Of a stretch of DNA of 64,000 nucleotides, positions 24,401-31,726 are shown in pieces. The stretch is from Acidobacteriota bacterium (GTDB taxonomy: Bacteria; Acidobacteriota; Terriglobia; UBA7540). The position numbers were made by a program, and so were the translations under genes. Each line of letters starts with the position of its first letter. The first letter of the stretch is position 1. Under the pieces are notes generated by a model that was given only the letters and a program-made list of their open reading frames with translations, ran no database searches and was not told the DNA's origin. The stretch lies in NCBI GenBank assembly GCA_021817045.1, contig JAKAWG010000007.1:1-64000 (forward strand). The letters are read 5' to 3'.

Positions 24401-25797
24401 GAAACGTAACGGTCCGGTGCATCGACCCCAGCGGCATGCTGAAGGGTCTGACGGCGCAGGATGCGCTGATCGGCAAAGTCGCGCGGGTCAAGCTGGGATT
24501 TCCTGGACAGTCGCTCGGCGACTTTGTGACACTGCACACGGCGCAAATCGTGCAGACGGGCTGGACCGCCGACGGGCAAGTAACGATCACCCTTGCAGAC
24601 GTGCAGCGGTTCCTTTTGGGACAGCAAGTTTGGGTGCGTGGGGGCCCGCTCGAATGGGCGCCGGGACAGCTGGCTAAGGCGCCGCAACCTATCGGTCCGG
24701 CCGCCGGCGCGAACGCCTTTCCGGTGAGCGACAAGAACCCGCGCTATCTCCAAGGGAATCCGATTGATTTGTTGCTCGCGACGCTTCAGAACGAACTCGG
24801 CGTCGGCCAGGATCCGAGCCTCCGTGGCTCGGATTACATGCTCGAGCGAGCGGTCTCCGTCTACACAGACCAGCAGGACTACACTCCGCTCGGGCCCGCC
24901 CCCGGCTGGGTGATTTTTACGCCTGACGACGATTCGACACTCATCAACCCAAATCCATATATCGACGTTCCCGGCTTTCTCGGGCTCCGTGATACGGAAT
25001 TCTCCGGCGACTGGTTCGAATTCCAGATCACGCGACCGATTGACGGCAAGCAGTTCATCGAGGAACAGATCCTGAAACCGCTCGGGCTTTACCTGATAGT
25101 CGGCGCTGATGGCCGCTTAACGCTGAAGTCGATGAAGTCGCCGATCGACCAGACACCGGTGATGGCGCTGAACGTCAAAAACGTCGTTGGGATTCCGCAG
25201 ACTTCGCGGCAGCCTGTCGTGAACGTCGTGACGGTGAAAATGAACGTCGAAAACGGCAGGGTGACCACGGCGGCTCGCGCATACGATTTTCAGGTGACTT
25301 TCGAGCAGCAGGAATCGCTGATCCGCTATAACCAGATTTTCCAGCAGCAAGTCGAGGCGACGGGCCTTGTGCTGGCCTACGGTGGCATGATGCGCGCGCA
25401 GATGCTCGCTGACCGCATTTTCCGCCGGCACGCATTCGCGCCGCCTGTTTACAAGGTGAAGGCTTTTTTGAGCACATTGACGGTGGAGCTCGGCGATTTT
25501 GTCTGGTTAACACATCCGCTGGTCGCGGATTTTCAGACGGGCAAGCTTGGGCTGAATAGCGTGGTGTGTGAAGTGATTGGTAAGCGGCCAAATTACGCCC
25601 AAGGATACATGGAGTTCGATCTGCTCGACACACGCTTCATCAATCTTACGGCACCGTATCAGATCGTGCCCGCGGCCATGGGCGTTCCGGCTTGGCCAGC
25701 CGCCAGCCAAAGCGAGCGCGTTCAATATATGTTCATATCGAGTGCGGCGCAAGGAGGAACCTATGCCGATGGATCGTCAGGCAACACGATTTTTTGA
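21493..25797 (+). CDS. Giant tail hub protein with (alpha/alpha)-toroid glycosidase-like domain
   Basis: 1434 residues. Residues about 1-350 are a beta-rich region without a clear family. About 365-925 look like an (alpha/alpha)6 glycosidase-type domain (RSFIYDCALAIIAYSA, AFSYDVYNGQIDQAYIRAGA, VSTEHQVDIYFAFMRAAG, SPASVWQEGTWGLILA, LPYEFEVWPMFAASAWMWL), interrupted at about 430-580 by a beta-sandwich, perhaps carbohydrate-binding. From about 950 (MSQTVNELDSRSSVGNVTV) to the end lies a baseplate-hub-like part. It would form the tail tip and attack host surface glycans. The start has no clear SD. The layout recalls the glycosidase-hub protein of RcGTA. Confidence 0.68.
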   Translation: MPNVAQYYPGDFQGDMAQTLAWLYSRQNANVSGWQASALFTSLPISETPGAAQQPTNPALAECGIVSQVDFSSLPAITVENLVMLPPAGWLFDKSCGPDGFPVDFSPITLPTGNLFAPVIPLTAGEIQAYYDGMVSASPNGIKLCDGNTYPVLPGMTIYGYLFNLFATPGLGSIVDYRVDLFVRTDQCYYQSSAPGVLAPQTGPCEGITPTPSQFQSLLIQQGLNGWWAAQVVNPGVVVAALYPSSVLRPAAGWHGSQLPTGWITHSNVGIGQQLQGYFAQIYAKTDIEYLQEDNVPIIIQDAYHARCGSQVVPAPGELTVHVLCDDPVKGPTLVYTSLQTEAAYQNLPRSFVVPTSDPLYVPDPTQSNAGALQNRSFIYDCALAIIAYSASANFIAASKIIKQINEFLDNPGYLATKVLENGEDNNSASRWTKSNPADSITDINDPSEPPYGSGLVVDFHANAANGSFTYSGPGLPDTADGQVEFEHKEASGLAFVFDIGVTTKNGNVADIQVTSDPPVPATCNSATKNIVIAVGPGADFYRFELVNAQELVSSLAGDVLESITSFKITLTTPGDLYFDNFSVGGLQPDNSLAFSYDVYNGQIDQAYIRAGAMAWVCYAYAIYMALSLDYTPALYLQRTINFLLTLQSTAGDLTQGMFYLGLGQYVDPGYQFVPGLIEAVSTEHQVDIYFAFMRAAGVLQTASVQLFKTGTITKAQSNSLEATAQQIQTVAETVASQVLVNLYIAPANGVPGHFAQGASSAGLDTSQALDASGTWAAIMAYIVGATAQAEQAIEFVLQNFELQSQTVQKSSSSNSYNQAYQMLGPITGMKPYNDSPGGYSGSPASVWQEGTWGLILALLLMHNDADFQEYFNGQAGLDAFLTEVISGQRALRGATEDGSLLGYTLASRSLPYEFEVWPMFAASAWMWLTSNRPDLLLSVSSGPTVLPYLTIPQGMSQTVNELDSRSSVGNVTVRCIDPSGMLKGLTAQDALIGKVARVKLGFPGQSLGDFVTLHTAQIVQTGWTADGQVTITLADVQRFLLGQQVWVRGGPLEWAPGQLAKAPQPIGPAAGANAFPVSDKNPRYLQGNPIDLLLATLQNELGVGQDPSLRGSDYMLERAVSVYTDQQDYTPLGPAPGWVIFTPDDDSTLINPNPYIDVPGFLGLRDTEFSGDWFEFQITRPIDGKQFIEEQILKPLGLYLIVGADGRLTLKSMKSPIDQTPVMALNVKNVVGIPQTSRQPVVNVVTVKMNVENGRVTTAARAYDFQVTFEQQESLIRYNQIFQQQVEATGLVLAYGGMMRAQMLADRIFRRHAFAPPVYKVKAFLSTLTVELGDFVWLTHPLVADFQTGKLGLNSVVCEVIGKRPNYAQGYMEFDLLDTRFINLTAPYQIVPAAMGVPAWPAASQSERVQYMFISSAAQGGTYADGSSGNTIF

Positions 25798-26044
25798 ACG
25801 GAGAGACGAGGGGCAAGAAAGGAGAGACAGGCGGCGCTGCGCGTGCAAGGAGTGCGGCGGCTGTCCGCGTCCCGTCATGCCCGGCGGCGATAAGTGCGAC
25901 CGCTGCCGATACCGTGTGACAGTTGGCGGTGAGCTTCGGTGTGCGCGCTCGCTGAGCGCGGGCGCTCCATATCGCCTCACGCCGATCTATCACCAGAGCC
26001 GCTCGTCGCTCGCGTCGAGTCTCGCGTTGCCGGGAGGGAGATGA
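25763..26044 (+). CDS. Cys-rich zinc-binding small protein overlapping hub
   Basis: 93 residues from ATG 25763, with AAGGAGG six bases upstream inside the hub gene, a strong sign of real translation. Four to six Cys (CACKECGGC ... CDRC) suggest a zinc ribbon. The end (from about residue 55) is Ser/Arg/Ala-rich and encoded by a palindromic stretch (GCGCTCGCTGAGCGCGGGCGC near 25946), so it may be repeat-derived. Unknown role. Confidence 0.5.
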   Translation: MPMDRQATRFFERRDEGQERRDRRRCACKECGGCPRPVMPGGDKCDRCRYRVTVGGELRCARSLSAGAPYRLTPIYHQSRSSLASSLALPGGR

Positions 26045-26048
26045 CAAA

Positions 26049-26531
26049 ATGTCCCAACTCACTTTCAGCGCCATTCCCGGCTTCTTTGACTTGGCTGATT
26101 CGGCCATTGCCGGCAACCAGCCGCTCACCGACGATTCGTTGCAGAAAATCTCGCACAATGCGAAGTTCGCCGCTGTGCGCTGCGAGATTATCTACATGGG
26201 CTTTTACGGGAACGGTGACACCGTGCCGACGCCAGTCAGCTCCGTGGACGGCTATGTCTACTCGCGTAGCGAGTGCCTCTTTATCCCGATTCTGGCTTCG
26301 AGTCGCCAGCCGGCCGCTGGTTTCCAGGCGGGCCAGGCGCTGTTTCCCATGCTTGCGCCGAGCGATCTGGGAACCGGCAATTTGATCGCTGTGCCTTACA
26401 TCCTGGACATCGACGATGCCAGCGGCGTGGTCACCTGCCAAGTTTATTTTGGAACCAATGGCGCTCAGTATCAGGGGACAGTGAAAGTCTATGCGATCTG
26501 CCAGCGCAGTTCGCTGAACCAAAATAACTAG
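26049..26531 (+). CDS. Phage tail-tip associated protein, unknown
   Basis: 160 residues starting MSQLTFSAIPGFFDLADSAI; SD GGGAGG upstream. Predominantly beta (AAVRCEIIYMGFYGNGDTV, YILDIDDASGVVTCQVYF, VKVYAICQRS). It follows the hub and precedes a fibre-like gene. I see no known domain; an appendage or receptor-binding role is inferred from position. Confidence 0.5.
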   Translation: MSQLTFSAIPGFFDLADSAIAGNQPLTDDSLQKISHNAKFAAVRCEIIYMGFYGNGDTVPTPVSSVDGYVYSRSECLFIPILASSRQPAAGFQAGQALFPMLAPSDLGTGNLIAVPYILDIDDASGVVTCQVYFGTNGAQYQGTVKVYAICQRSSLNQNN

Positions 26532-26628
26532 AGACGAGGGATGAGAGACAAGTCAAAAGGCCCAGACTGCCGACCGCCTTGCGTACCGTTTTTGCTTGTC
26601 TACCGCCGCTCGTCTCTGAGGTAACGTT
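26532..26628. repeat. Imperfect inverted repeat before last phage gene
   Basis: AGAGACGAGGGATGAGAGACAAG near 26530 is answered by CTTGTCTACCGCCGCTCGTCTCTGA near 26596: the blocks AGAGACGAG/CTCGTCTCT and GACAAG/CTTGTC pair. This is a host-type intergenic palindrome. Confidence 0.55.
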
Positions 26629-27258
26629 ATGGCCGTTACGCGCACAATTCTTCCCCGCAAGGGGCTGATTCAATCCCAGCACGGCTTGACTGGCTACGAA
26701 GCCGATCAGGATGCCAACTGGCTGCTGCTCGACAGCAACATCGCATTTACCACCGATTTACTCTTCGGCGACCTGGGGGTTAATGGCGTGGTGAAGGGGT
26801 TCACGCTGTCAGTGAATGCCAACTCGCTCGCGCCGGGCATCACGACCGGCGTCCTCTACGCGCAAGGCTTTCGCTACGCACCCGCCGCGACGGCCGCGAT
26901 CCCGCCCGCTCCGGCGAGCGCCACCTCTTATCTGTTTTACAATTCATCAAGTGGGTTTTACTGGCAAGCGTCGTCTGTAGCGGCTAACTCTGGCGACGCG
27001 CTCGTTGGCCAGGCGGTGACGAGTGTCGGCGCAGTGACGTCGGTGGTGCAAGGAACGAAAATCTTCGGGCAAGTGCCAGTCGCGCCAAGCGGCACTGGCA
27101 ACTTCACTGTTCAGCACTTCCTTGGCCGCGCCCCTGTCGGCGTAGTCATCCAGTTGACCTCGAACGTGGCGATTTGGTTCCAAACTCCCGCTTACGATGC
27201 GACGAATTTGTACTTGTCTGCTTCGGCGGGCGGCATGGCCCAGGCACTGCTGTGGTGA
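26629..27258 (+). CDS. Tail fibre-like protein, last phage gene
   Basis: 209 residues. The opening (RTILPRKGLIQSQHGLTGYEADQDANWLLLD) is typical of phage fibre or tip proteins that start with a short attachment motif. The rest is Ala/Gly/Ser/Thr-rich beta repeat-like sequence (FTLSVNANSLAPGITTGVLYA, NFTVQHFLGRAPVGVVIQLTSN). It likely contacts the host surface. The phage block ends here; the next gene is convergent and chromosomal. Confidence 0.6.
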   Translation: MAVTRTILPRKGLIQSQHGLTGYEADQDANWLLLDSNIAFTTDLLFGDLGVNGVVKGFTLSVNANSLAPGITTGVLYAQGFRYAPAATAAIPPAPASATSYLFYNSSSGFYWQASSVAANSGDALVGQAVTSVGAVTSVVQGTKIFGQVPVAPSGTGNFTVQHFLGRAPVGVVIQLTSNVAIWFQTPAYDATNLYLSASAGGMAQALLW

Positions 27259-27326
27259 CGCGGTTGATTGGGCGATGCGTCAACTCGTGCCAGCCGGAGA
27301 AACGCTCGGAGCGACGCACGGCGGAG

Positions 27327-28241
27327 TCAACGCTTGCCAAAGGACGGCCCGCGTGTGGACTGCCGAGCCATGAGGGTTTTGGCGGCCGTGGTTCGGAGGG
27401 CGTCCGGAACGTTCTTGTTAACAGAAAGAGTCCTCATGTCGCGGTCGTTCATGCGATTGATGAGAGGCAGCGTGACGTCGAGCGGCGTTCGAGGATTGTT
27501 GACGAGGGCGCGAACCACAACGTAGCTCTTCAGGAACCCGCGATTCAGGGCGATCAGCCGCAGCACCTCTTCGCTCACGTTTTTCATTGAGGCAAAAGCT
27601 TCCGCTTCTGCCTCGGACAGCTTAGGAGACTGTAACACAGCACGAGCCACCATCTTGTTCGAATCCCGAATGAGGATAAAGCGTTCTTCCTGATTTCCAG
27701 TCAGTGCGCACTTGATTTTCTGAGCCGGGGTCATGCGACTGACTTTCTGCAGCGTCGTCAGCCGCTCCGGCCCGGTGCTTCCACTCTTGACAGCGTCCTG
27801 GGACGCGGTCTCGTCCGGCTCGTGAGCCTGTGATTCCTTCTCCGTCGCGGCCGTGGCCGCAAGTTCCGCCATCAAGATGTTCTGCAGTTCCCCGTCGAAG
27901 GTCGGGTTCTTCAGCAACGCGTCGAGCACATCTTCACGTGTGCGAGCAAGCACGCGGGCAGCGAACAGGAGCACATCGGGGGGGACATCGGCACTTTGTA
28001 GATACTGAGACAATTCCCAGGGGTTCCAACCGGCCAGCGTTTGCATGGCCTGCGCACGTATTGCCACATCGGCATCGTTCGTCAAGGCTACGAGAATTTC
28101 GATCTTCGCGGCTGGCGAAGCAGGCAACTCGCCAAGAGCCCCCTTGCGCCGAATCACGAGCGGTGCAGTACCCTGGCGAATGGTTTCTACAAGGCCTTTT
28201 GAAGAGTGCAATGTTTCAGGGATTTGCGCTCCGGAGGTCAT
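27327..28241 (-). CDS. HEAT-like repeat protein (DUF2336-like)
   Basis: 304 residues, all-helical. Repeats are visible at about 40-130 (ILVALTNDADVAIRAQAMQTLAGW, PDVLLFAARVLARTREDVLDALL) and 195-290 (RFILIRDSNKMVARAVLQSPKLS, VVRALVNNPRTPLDVTLPLINRM), separated by a polar linker. Such proteins act as protein-binding scaffolds. Its start overlaps the 3' end of the RodZ-like gene by 26 bases, so the two are co-expressed. No signal peptide. Confidence 0.65.
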   Translation of the reverse strand: MTSGAQIPETLHSSKGLVETIRQGTAPLVIRRKGALGELPASPAAKIEILVALTNDADVAIRAQAMQTLAGWNPWELSQYLQSADVPPDVLLFAARVLARTREDVLDALLKNPTFDGELQNILMAELAATAATEKESQAHEPDETASQDAVKSGSTGPERLTTLQKVSRMTPAQKIKCALTGNQEERFILIRDSNKMVARAVLQSPKLSEAEAEAFASMKNVSEEVLRLIALNRGFLKSYVVVRALVNNPRTPLDVTLPLINRMNDRDMRTLSVNKNVPDALRTTAAKTLMARQSTRGPSFGKR

Positions 28242-29196
28242 TGCGAGTCAGGTGAAGGGTCTTGACTTCTCCTTGCCGGCCCAGAGGCTTGAGCGTGACG
28301 CCGTTCAGAGTGAGGACGGTTCCCTGGGCATTTCCTGTGGTCACGTCGAAATAATTCTTGGCGGTCAGAGTACGTTGTTCTGAAGGGCTGAGTACACGCT
28401 CGAGCACGGTCTTGCCGTCGGCATTCACCGCCACCCATGAGGGTTCCGTTGCCGCTACCTGCAGAATCAGCCCGCCTCCGGTTTCGGCCGGGAGCGAAGT
28501 AATGTCAGCAGAAGCCGGTTTAGGGGACGCGATGAAGGCAGTGGAAGAGAAGTTTGTGGTTGAAGCGGGATTGTGGTCGGTTGAAGAGGAGGGATTTCCC
28601 CCTGTCACATTTGCTTGCGAACGGACGGAAGCTCCACCTAAGAGATTTTGAGACGCAGACGTACTTGGAGTGTTCGTGGGGCTATCAGCCGCGGTGACCG
28701 CAGTGGCCGATTGCGGCATCAAAACTGGCGGAGGTTGCGACGGTATTCGCGGTTGCGCGACCGCGCTCTTGGAGACTGCTGGAACGGACAATAGATTACC
28801 AAAGCTCCCTGTAGCCTCCGAGGCCCGGTGGGTGTAACGAAAGATTCCATAGCCTCCCGCTAGGAGCGCCCCTGCGATGAGCCATGCGACAATCGGGGCA
28901 CCCGACCGTTTCCGCGGTTGATTGCTGTTGACGCCCACTCTCGAAAGGTCCTCTTCGGGCCGAGGCGGGACGGCAAGCTGGTATTCCGCCATGACGTGCT
29001 CTTCGTCAAGGCCCAGGTAGTTCGCATAAGAACGAATGAAGCTACGCGTAAAGATGCCTCCTGGCAGCTTGGAAAATTCTTCTTTCTCGAGCGCCTCCAG
29101 AAGGCGCACGCTGATCTTCGTTGTGCCGGAGATCTCCTCGAGGGTAATGCCGCGCATCTCTCGCTCGCGCCGCAGATTTTCACCGAATCCTGCCAT
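28216..29196 (-). CDS. RodZ-like cytoskeletal membrane protein
   Basis: 326 residues from ATG 29196 (GGGAG 6 bases upstream); a GTG at 29223 is less likely. N-terminal helix-turn-helix (GENLRREREMRGITLEEIS and after), one transmembrane helix near 105-125 (VAWLIAGALLAGGYGIFRY), a long Ser/Thr/Pro-rich periplasmic linker and a C-terminal DUF4115 domain (PSWVAVNADGKTVLERVLSP). RodZ links MreB filaments to the membrane and wall synthesis. No mreB is in the window. Confidence 0.8.
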   Translation of the reverse strand: MAGFGENLRREREMRGITLEEISGTTKISVRLLEALEKEEFSKLPGGIFTRSFIRSYANYLGLDEEHVMAEYQLAVPPRPEEDLSRVGVNSNQPRKRSGAPIVAWLIAGALLAGGYGIFRYTHRASEATGSFGNLLSVPAVSKSAVAQPRIPSQPPPVLMPQSATAVTAADSPTNTPSTSASQNLLGGASVRSQANVTGGNPSSSTDHNPASTTNFSSTAFIASPKPASADITSLPAETGGGLILQVAATEPSWVAVNADGKTVLERVLSPSEQRTLTAKNYFDVTTGNAQGTVLTLNGVTLKPLGRQGEVKTLHLTRNDLRSANP

Positions 29197-29244
29197 GTAG
29201 CGCTCCCGGGTTTGCCCCTCCACAAACCAAAATTCGCCTCTATA

Positions 29245-29274
29245 AGGATATTGCCTTCCTGGTTAAGGTGTCAA
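29245..29274 (-). promoter_or_regulatory. Sigma70-like promoter of RodZ-like gene
   Basis: On the minus strand: perfect TTGACA (29274-29269), 18-base spacer, TATCCT (29250-29245), about 50 bases before the chosen RodZ start. Confidence 0.5.
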
Positions 29275-29410
29275 ATCCTTTTCCTCCCCCTTGGTTCAAT
29301 CCTGCCGCACAATCTACCCCTTTAGAATCAAACGGTTACACTAGACCGCAACATGGGATCGGCTCCGCAGTTCTTGCGCTTCGCTTTCTTGCGCCGCCCT
29401 GCTCGACGGA

Positions 29411-30805
29411 TCATCCATGCCGGGAACCTGCCATTCGCGCGACGGCGTGAAGCAAATCATACTTGGTGAGAACCTCGTAGAGATCACGACCGAGCTCGAC
29501 GAAAACGGCGGGGCATTCGCGGGTGATGAGGGAGGTAATCTGCTCGACCGTTGCGGAGCGTTGCACCACCGGGAAGGGCGCGGCCATGACTTCTTGTACC
29601 GTCACATTGCTTAAGTTCTGCCCCGCGAGAGCGAGGTTCAGGATTGCGTCTTCGTATATTGCGCCGGCGGGTCGCGCGCCGTCGAAAACGGGCAGTTGTG
29701 AAAAATCGTGAGCCTGCATGAGGGCAAGCGCGGCTGCCACCGAGTCGGAGAGCCCTGCCTTCACCAACTCGCGTCGAGTCGCGGCCGACCCGGTCGATGC
29801 CGCGAGGATCTCTTCTGCCGTCCACGCCACCGGCGATTCCAGATACCGGTTGTCGCGCATCCATTCGTCGCTGTAAACCTTGCTGAGATAGCGCATGCCC
29901 GTATCTGGAATAAGCACCACCATAAAGTCTTTCGGGCGAAGCTCCGGCATCACCTGAACGGCGGCGGCGATCGCCGTGCCCGCCGAGCCGCCTGCAAAGA
30001 TGCCTTCTAGGCGCGCCAGCCGGCGCGTCCACTGGAAGGACTCCTTGTCGCTCACCTGCCGGACATCGTCGATGATGCTGAAGTCCAGCGCTCCGGGAAG
30101 AAAATCCTCGCCAATGCCTTCCACCTTGTAGGTTTCAGCTTTGGGAATCGTCTTGTTGTGAAAGTAGTCGTAGAGGATTGAACCCACCGGGTCCGCGCCA
30201 ATAATGCGTACTTTAGGATTCTTTTCCTTCAGGTAACGGCCCACGCCGGTGATGGTGCCCCCGGTGCCCATACCAGCGACGAAATGCGTGATTCGCCCCT
30301 CACTGTCCTCCCAAAGTTCGGGTCCTGTGGAGCGGTAGTGCGCTTCAGGATTGGCAGGGTTTTCATACTGGTTGGGATGGTAAGCTTTGGGAATCTCGCG
30401 CACGAGGCGATCGGCGACGGAATGGTAACTTCGCGGATCTTCCGGCGGGACGGCCGTAGGACAAACCATCACCTCGGCGCCCAAGGCTTTCAGCGCATCC
30501 ACTTTCTCCTTGGATTGCTTGTCCGCCATGGTGAAGACGGCACGGTAGCCTCGGATCGCCGCCACCAGGGCGAGCCCCATGCCGGTGTTCCCGGAAGTTC
30601 CTTCGATAATCGTCCCGCCCGGTTTCAGCCAGCCTTGGCGTTCCGCTTCATCGACCATGGTTATGGCGATGCGATCCTTCACGCTTCCGCCCGGATTCAA
30701 GTAATCACACTTGGCATAGACTTCCGCGGCGCAGTTCGCGGCTACGCGGTGAAGCTTGACAAGCGGTGTGCGGCCGACGACTTCAAGGATGTTCTCGTAT
30801 CGCAT
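29411..30805 (-). CDS. cbs: Cystathionine beta-synthase with CBS domain pair
   Basis: About 464 residues from ATG 30805 (MRYENILEVVGRTPLVKL). Fold-type II PLP enzyme: Lys in NPGGSVKDR, phosphate loop and substrate motif EGTSGNTGMG, GMGTGGTITGVGRY. From about 335 a CBS pair (LALMQAHDFSQLPVFDGARPA, VQEVMAAPFPVVQRS) for adenosyl-ligand regulation. It condenses serine or an activated serine with homocysteine; O-acetylserine sulfhydrylase activity is an alternative, but the length and CBS pair favour cystathionine synthase. Confidence 0.85.
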   Translation of the reverse strand: MRYENILEVVGRTPLVKLHRVAANCAAEVYAKCDYLNPGGSVKDRIAITMVDEAERQGWLKPGGTIIEGTSGNTGMGLALVAAIRGYRAVFTMADKQSKEKVDALKALGAEVMVCPTAVPPEDPRSYHSVADRLVREIPKAYHPNQYENPANPEAHYRSTGPELWEDSEGRITHFVAGMGTGGTITGVGRYLKEKNPKVRIIGADPVGSILYDYFHNKTIPKAETYKVEGIGEDFLPGALDFSIIDDVRQVSDKESFQWTRRLARLEGIFAGGSAGTAIAAAVQVMPELRPKDFMVVLIPDTGMRYLSKVYSDEWMRDNRYLESPVAWTAEEILAASTGSAATRRELVKAGLSDSVAAALALMQAHDFSQLPVFDGARPAGAIYEDAILNLALAGQNLSNVTVQEVMAAPFPVVQRSATVEQITSLITRECPAVFVELGRDLYEVLTKYDLLHAVARMAGSRHG

Positions 30806-30885
30806 GGGTTCACGAGCAACGCTCCGATTATACCGGATTGCGCCCCGCCGCAACCGTCACTCCTTGCCCTTCTTCCCGCTGCTGC

Positions 30886-30914
30886 CCTCACCCACCGCGA
30901 AGCGGTGGGTGAGG
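30886..30914. terminator. Perfect 13-bp hairpin between barrel and cbs genes
   Basis: CCTCACCCACCGC (30886-30898), GAA loop, GCGGTGGGTGAGG (30902-30914), between two minus-strand genes. A very stable stem but no U-tract; it may stop or protect the barrel-gene transcript, or be a dispersed repeat. Confidence 0.55.
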
Positions 30915-30961
30915 TGCTTGCGTCAGCGAAGGGCGTTGACGGTAGTTACCTTGATTGCCCG

Positions 30962-31537
30962 TCACCATCTCCCGAAACGAAAAACAAGCCCAGCGGAAAT
31001 CCGAGTGTCGTTCTGGGGATTGCCGCTGAATTGAACTCGCATGTAATCCGCCTGGATCAGCCGGATCCAGACGTGGCGCGTGGCCTGCACGTCAATGCCG
31101 CCACCGTAAGCCATCCCAAAGGCGTCCTGACGCACAAGCGTGACGGGCGTGCCGAACTGGGATTGTGGGGGTAATATAGACGTTTGGTCCCTGACGCCAT
31201 GTACGGTCCCGAACAGCGCGTGCGCGTAAAGATGGACCCGGGGTAGTCTCAAAAATGTGAAGCGAGGTCCGTACATTTCGGTAAATTCGGGCACGTAGTT
31301 GGGAAAGGCACTGGCGGGTGATATACCGTAGTGGTTGCTGAAGTCCATCTCCGCACCCAGCGGCCCAAGCAGGTGGGCTGACAAGGAAGCTTCCCAGCCG
31401 TTGGCATTCGTGCTTGAAGCGGATTCGTGCAGGTAGGAATAGCCGCCGAAGAGTTCCACCTGGCCAAACATTTTTGCCGATGAAAGAATCAGGAAAGAAA
31501 GAAATATAACTGCGCAAGAAAACAGTTTTCGCACCAT
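30962..31537 (-). CDS. Outer-membrane beta-barrel protein
   Basis: 191 residues. Signal peptide (KLFSCAVIFLSFLILSSAKMFG), then alternating strands with aromatic girdles (VELFGGYSYLHESASS, HLLGPLGAEMDFSNHYG, VWIRLIQADYMRVQF) and a final strand ISAGLVFRFGRW typical of OmpA-like small barrels. Clear AAGGAG upstream of the ATG. It would be a surface or adhesion porin-like protein. Confidence 0.75.
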   Translation of the reverse strand: MVRKLFSCAVIFLSFLILSSAKMFGQVELFGGYSYLHESASSTNANGWEASLSAHLLGPLGAEMDFSNHYGISPASAFPNYVPEFTEMYGPRFTFLRLPRVHLYAHALFGTVHGVRDQTSILPPQSQFGTPVTLVRQDAFGMAYGGGIDVQATRHVWIRLIQADYMRVQFSGNPQNDTRISAGLVFRFGRW

Positions 31538-31726
31538 CTTATCTCCTTGATTGATGTTCCCCCTTCACTTTTACTCTAGCCCATGTTTAACTCTTTGGGG
31601 ACCATTTCGGTGCCGCTGGACATTTCAACTTAATTGAACGGATCGGAACGCGGCCGGCGATTGCACTGAGAAGCGGCTACGCGTATGCTACGGGGCGGTC
31701 GGAAAGCCAAGACTAGAGGAGACCAG

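Larger units (their letters stand above)
5994..27258 (+). mobile_element. Prophage-derived structural gene block (possibly domesticated)
   Basis: About 21 kb of plus-strand phage genes: lysis (SLT), Mu gp26/27/28-like packaging genes, holin-like protein, papain-like peptidase, DUF935-type portal, protease/scaffold, decoration, capsid, connectors, tail tube, chaperones, short tape measure, giant hub and fibre-like proteins. All frames are intact. No integrase, transposase, repressor, replication or sheath gene is present, and the flanking genes (KdpDE-like pair, HEAT/RodZ) look chromosomal. Host-type palindromic repeats fill most gene junctions and also lie in frame inside several genes. Confidence 0.8.

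Noticed and set aside
30284-31174. 296-codon plus-strand frame
   Set aside because: It runs opposite cbs and the barrel gene, both with clear motifs and SD sites.
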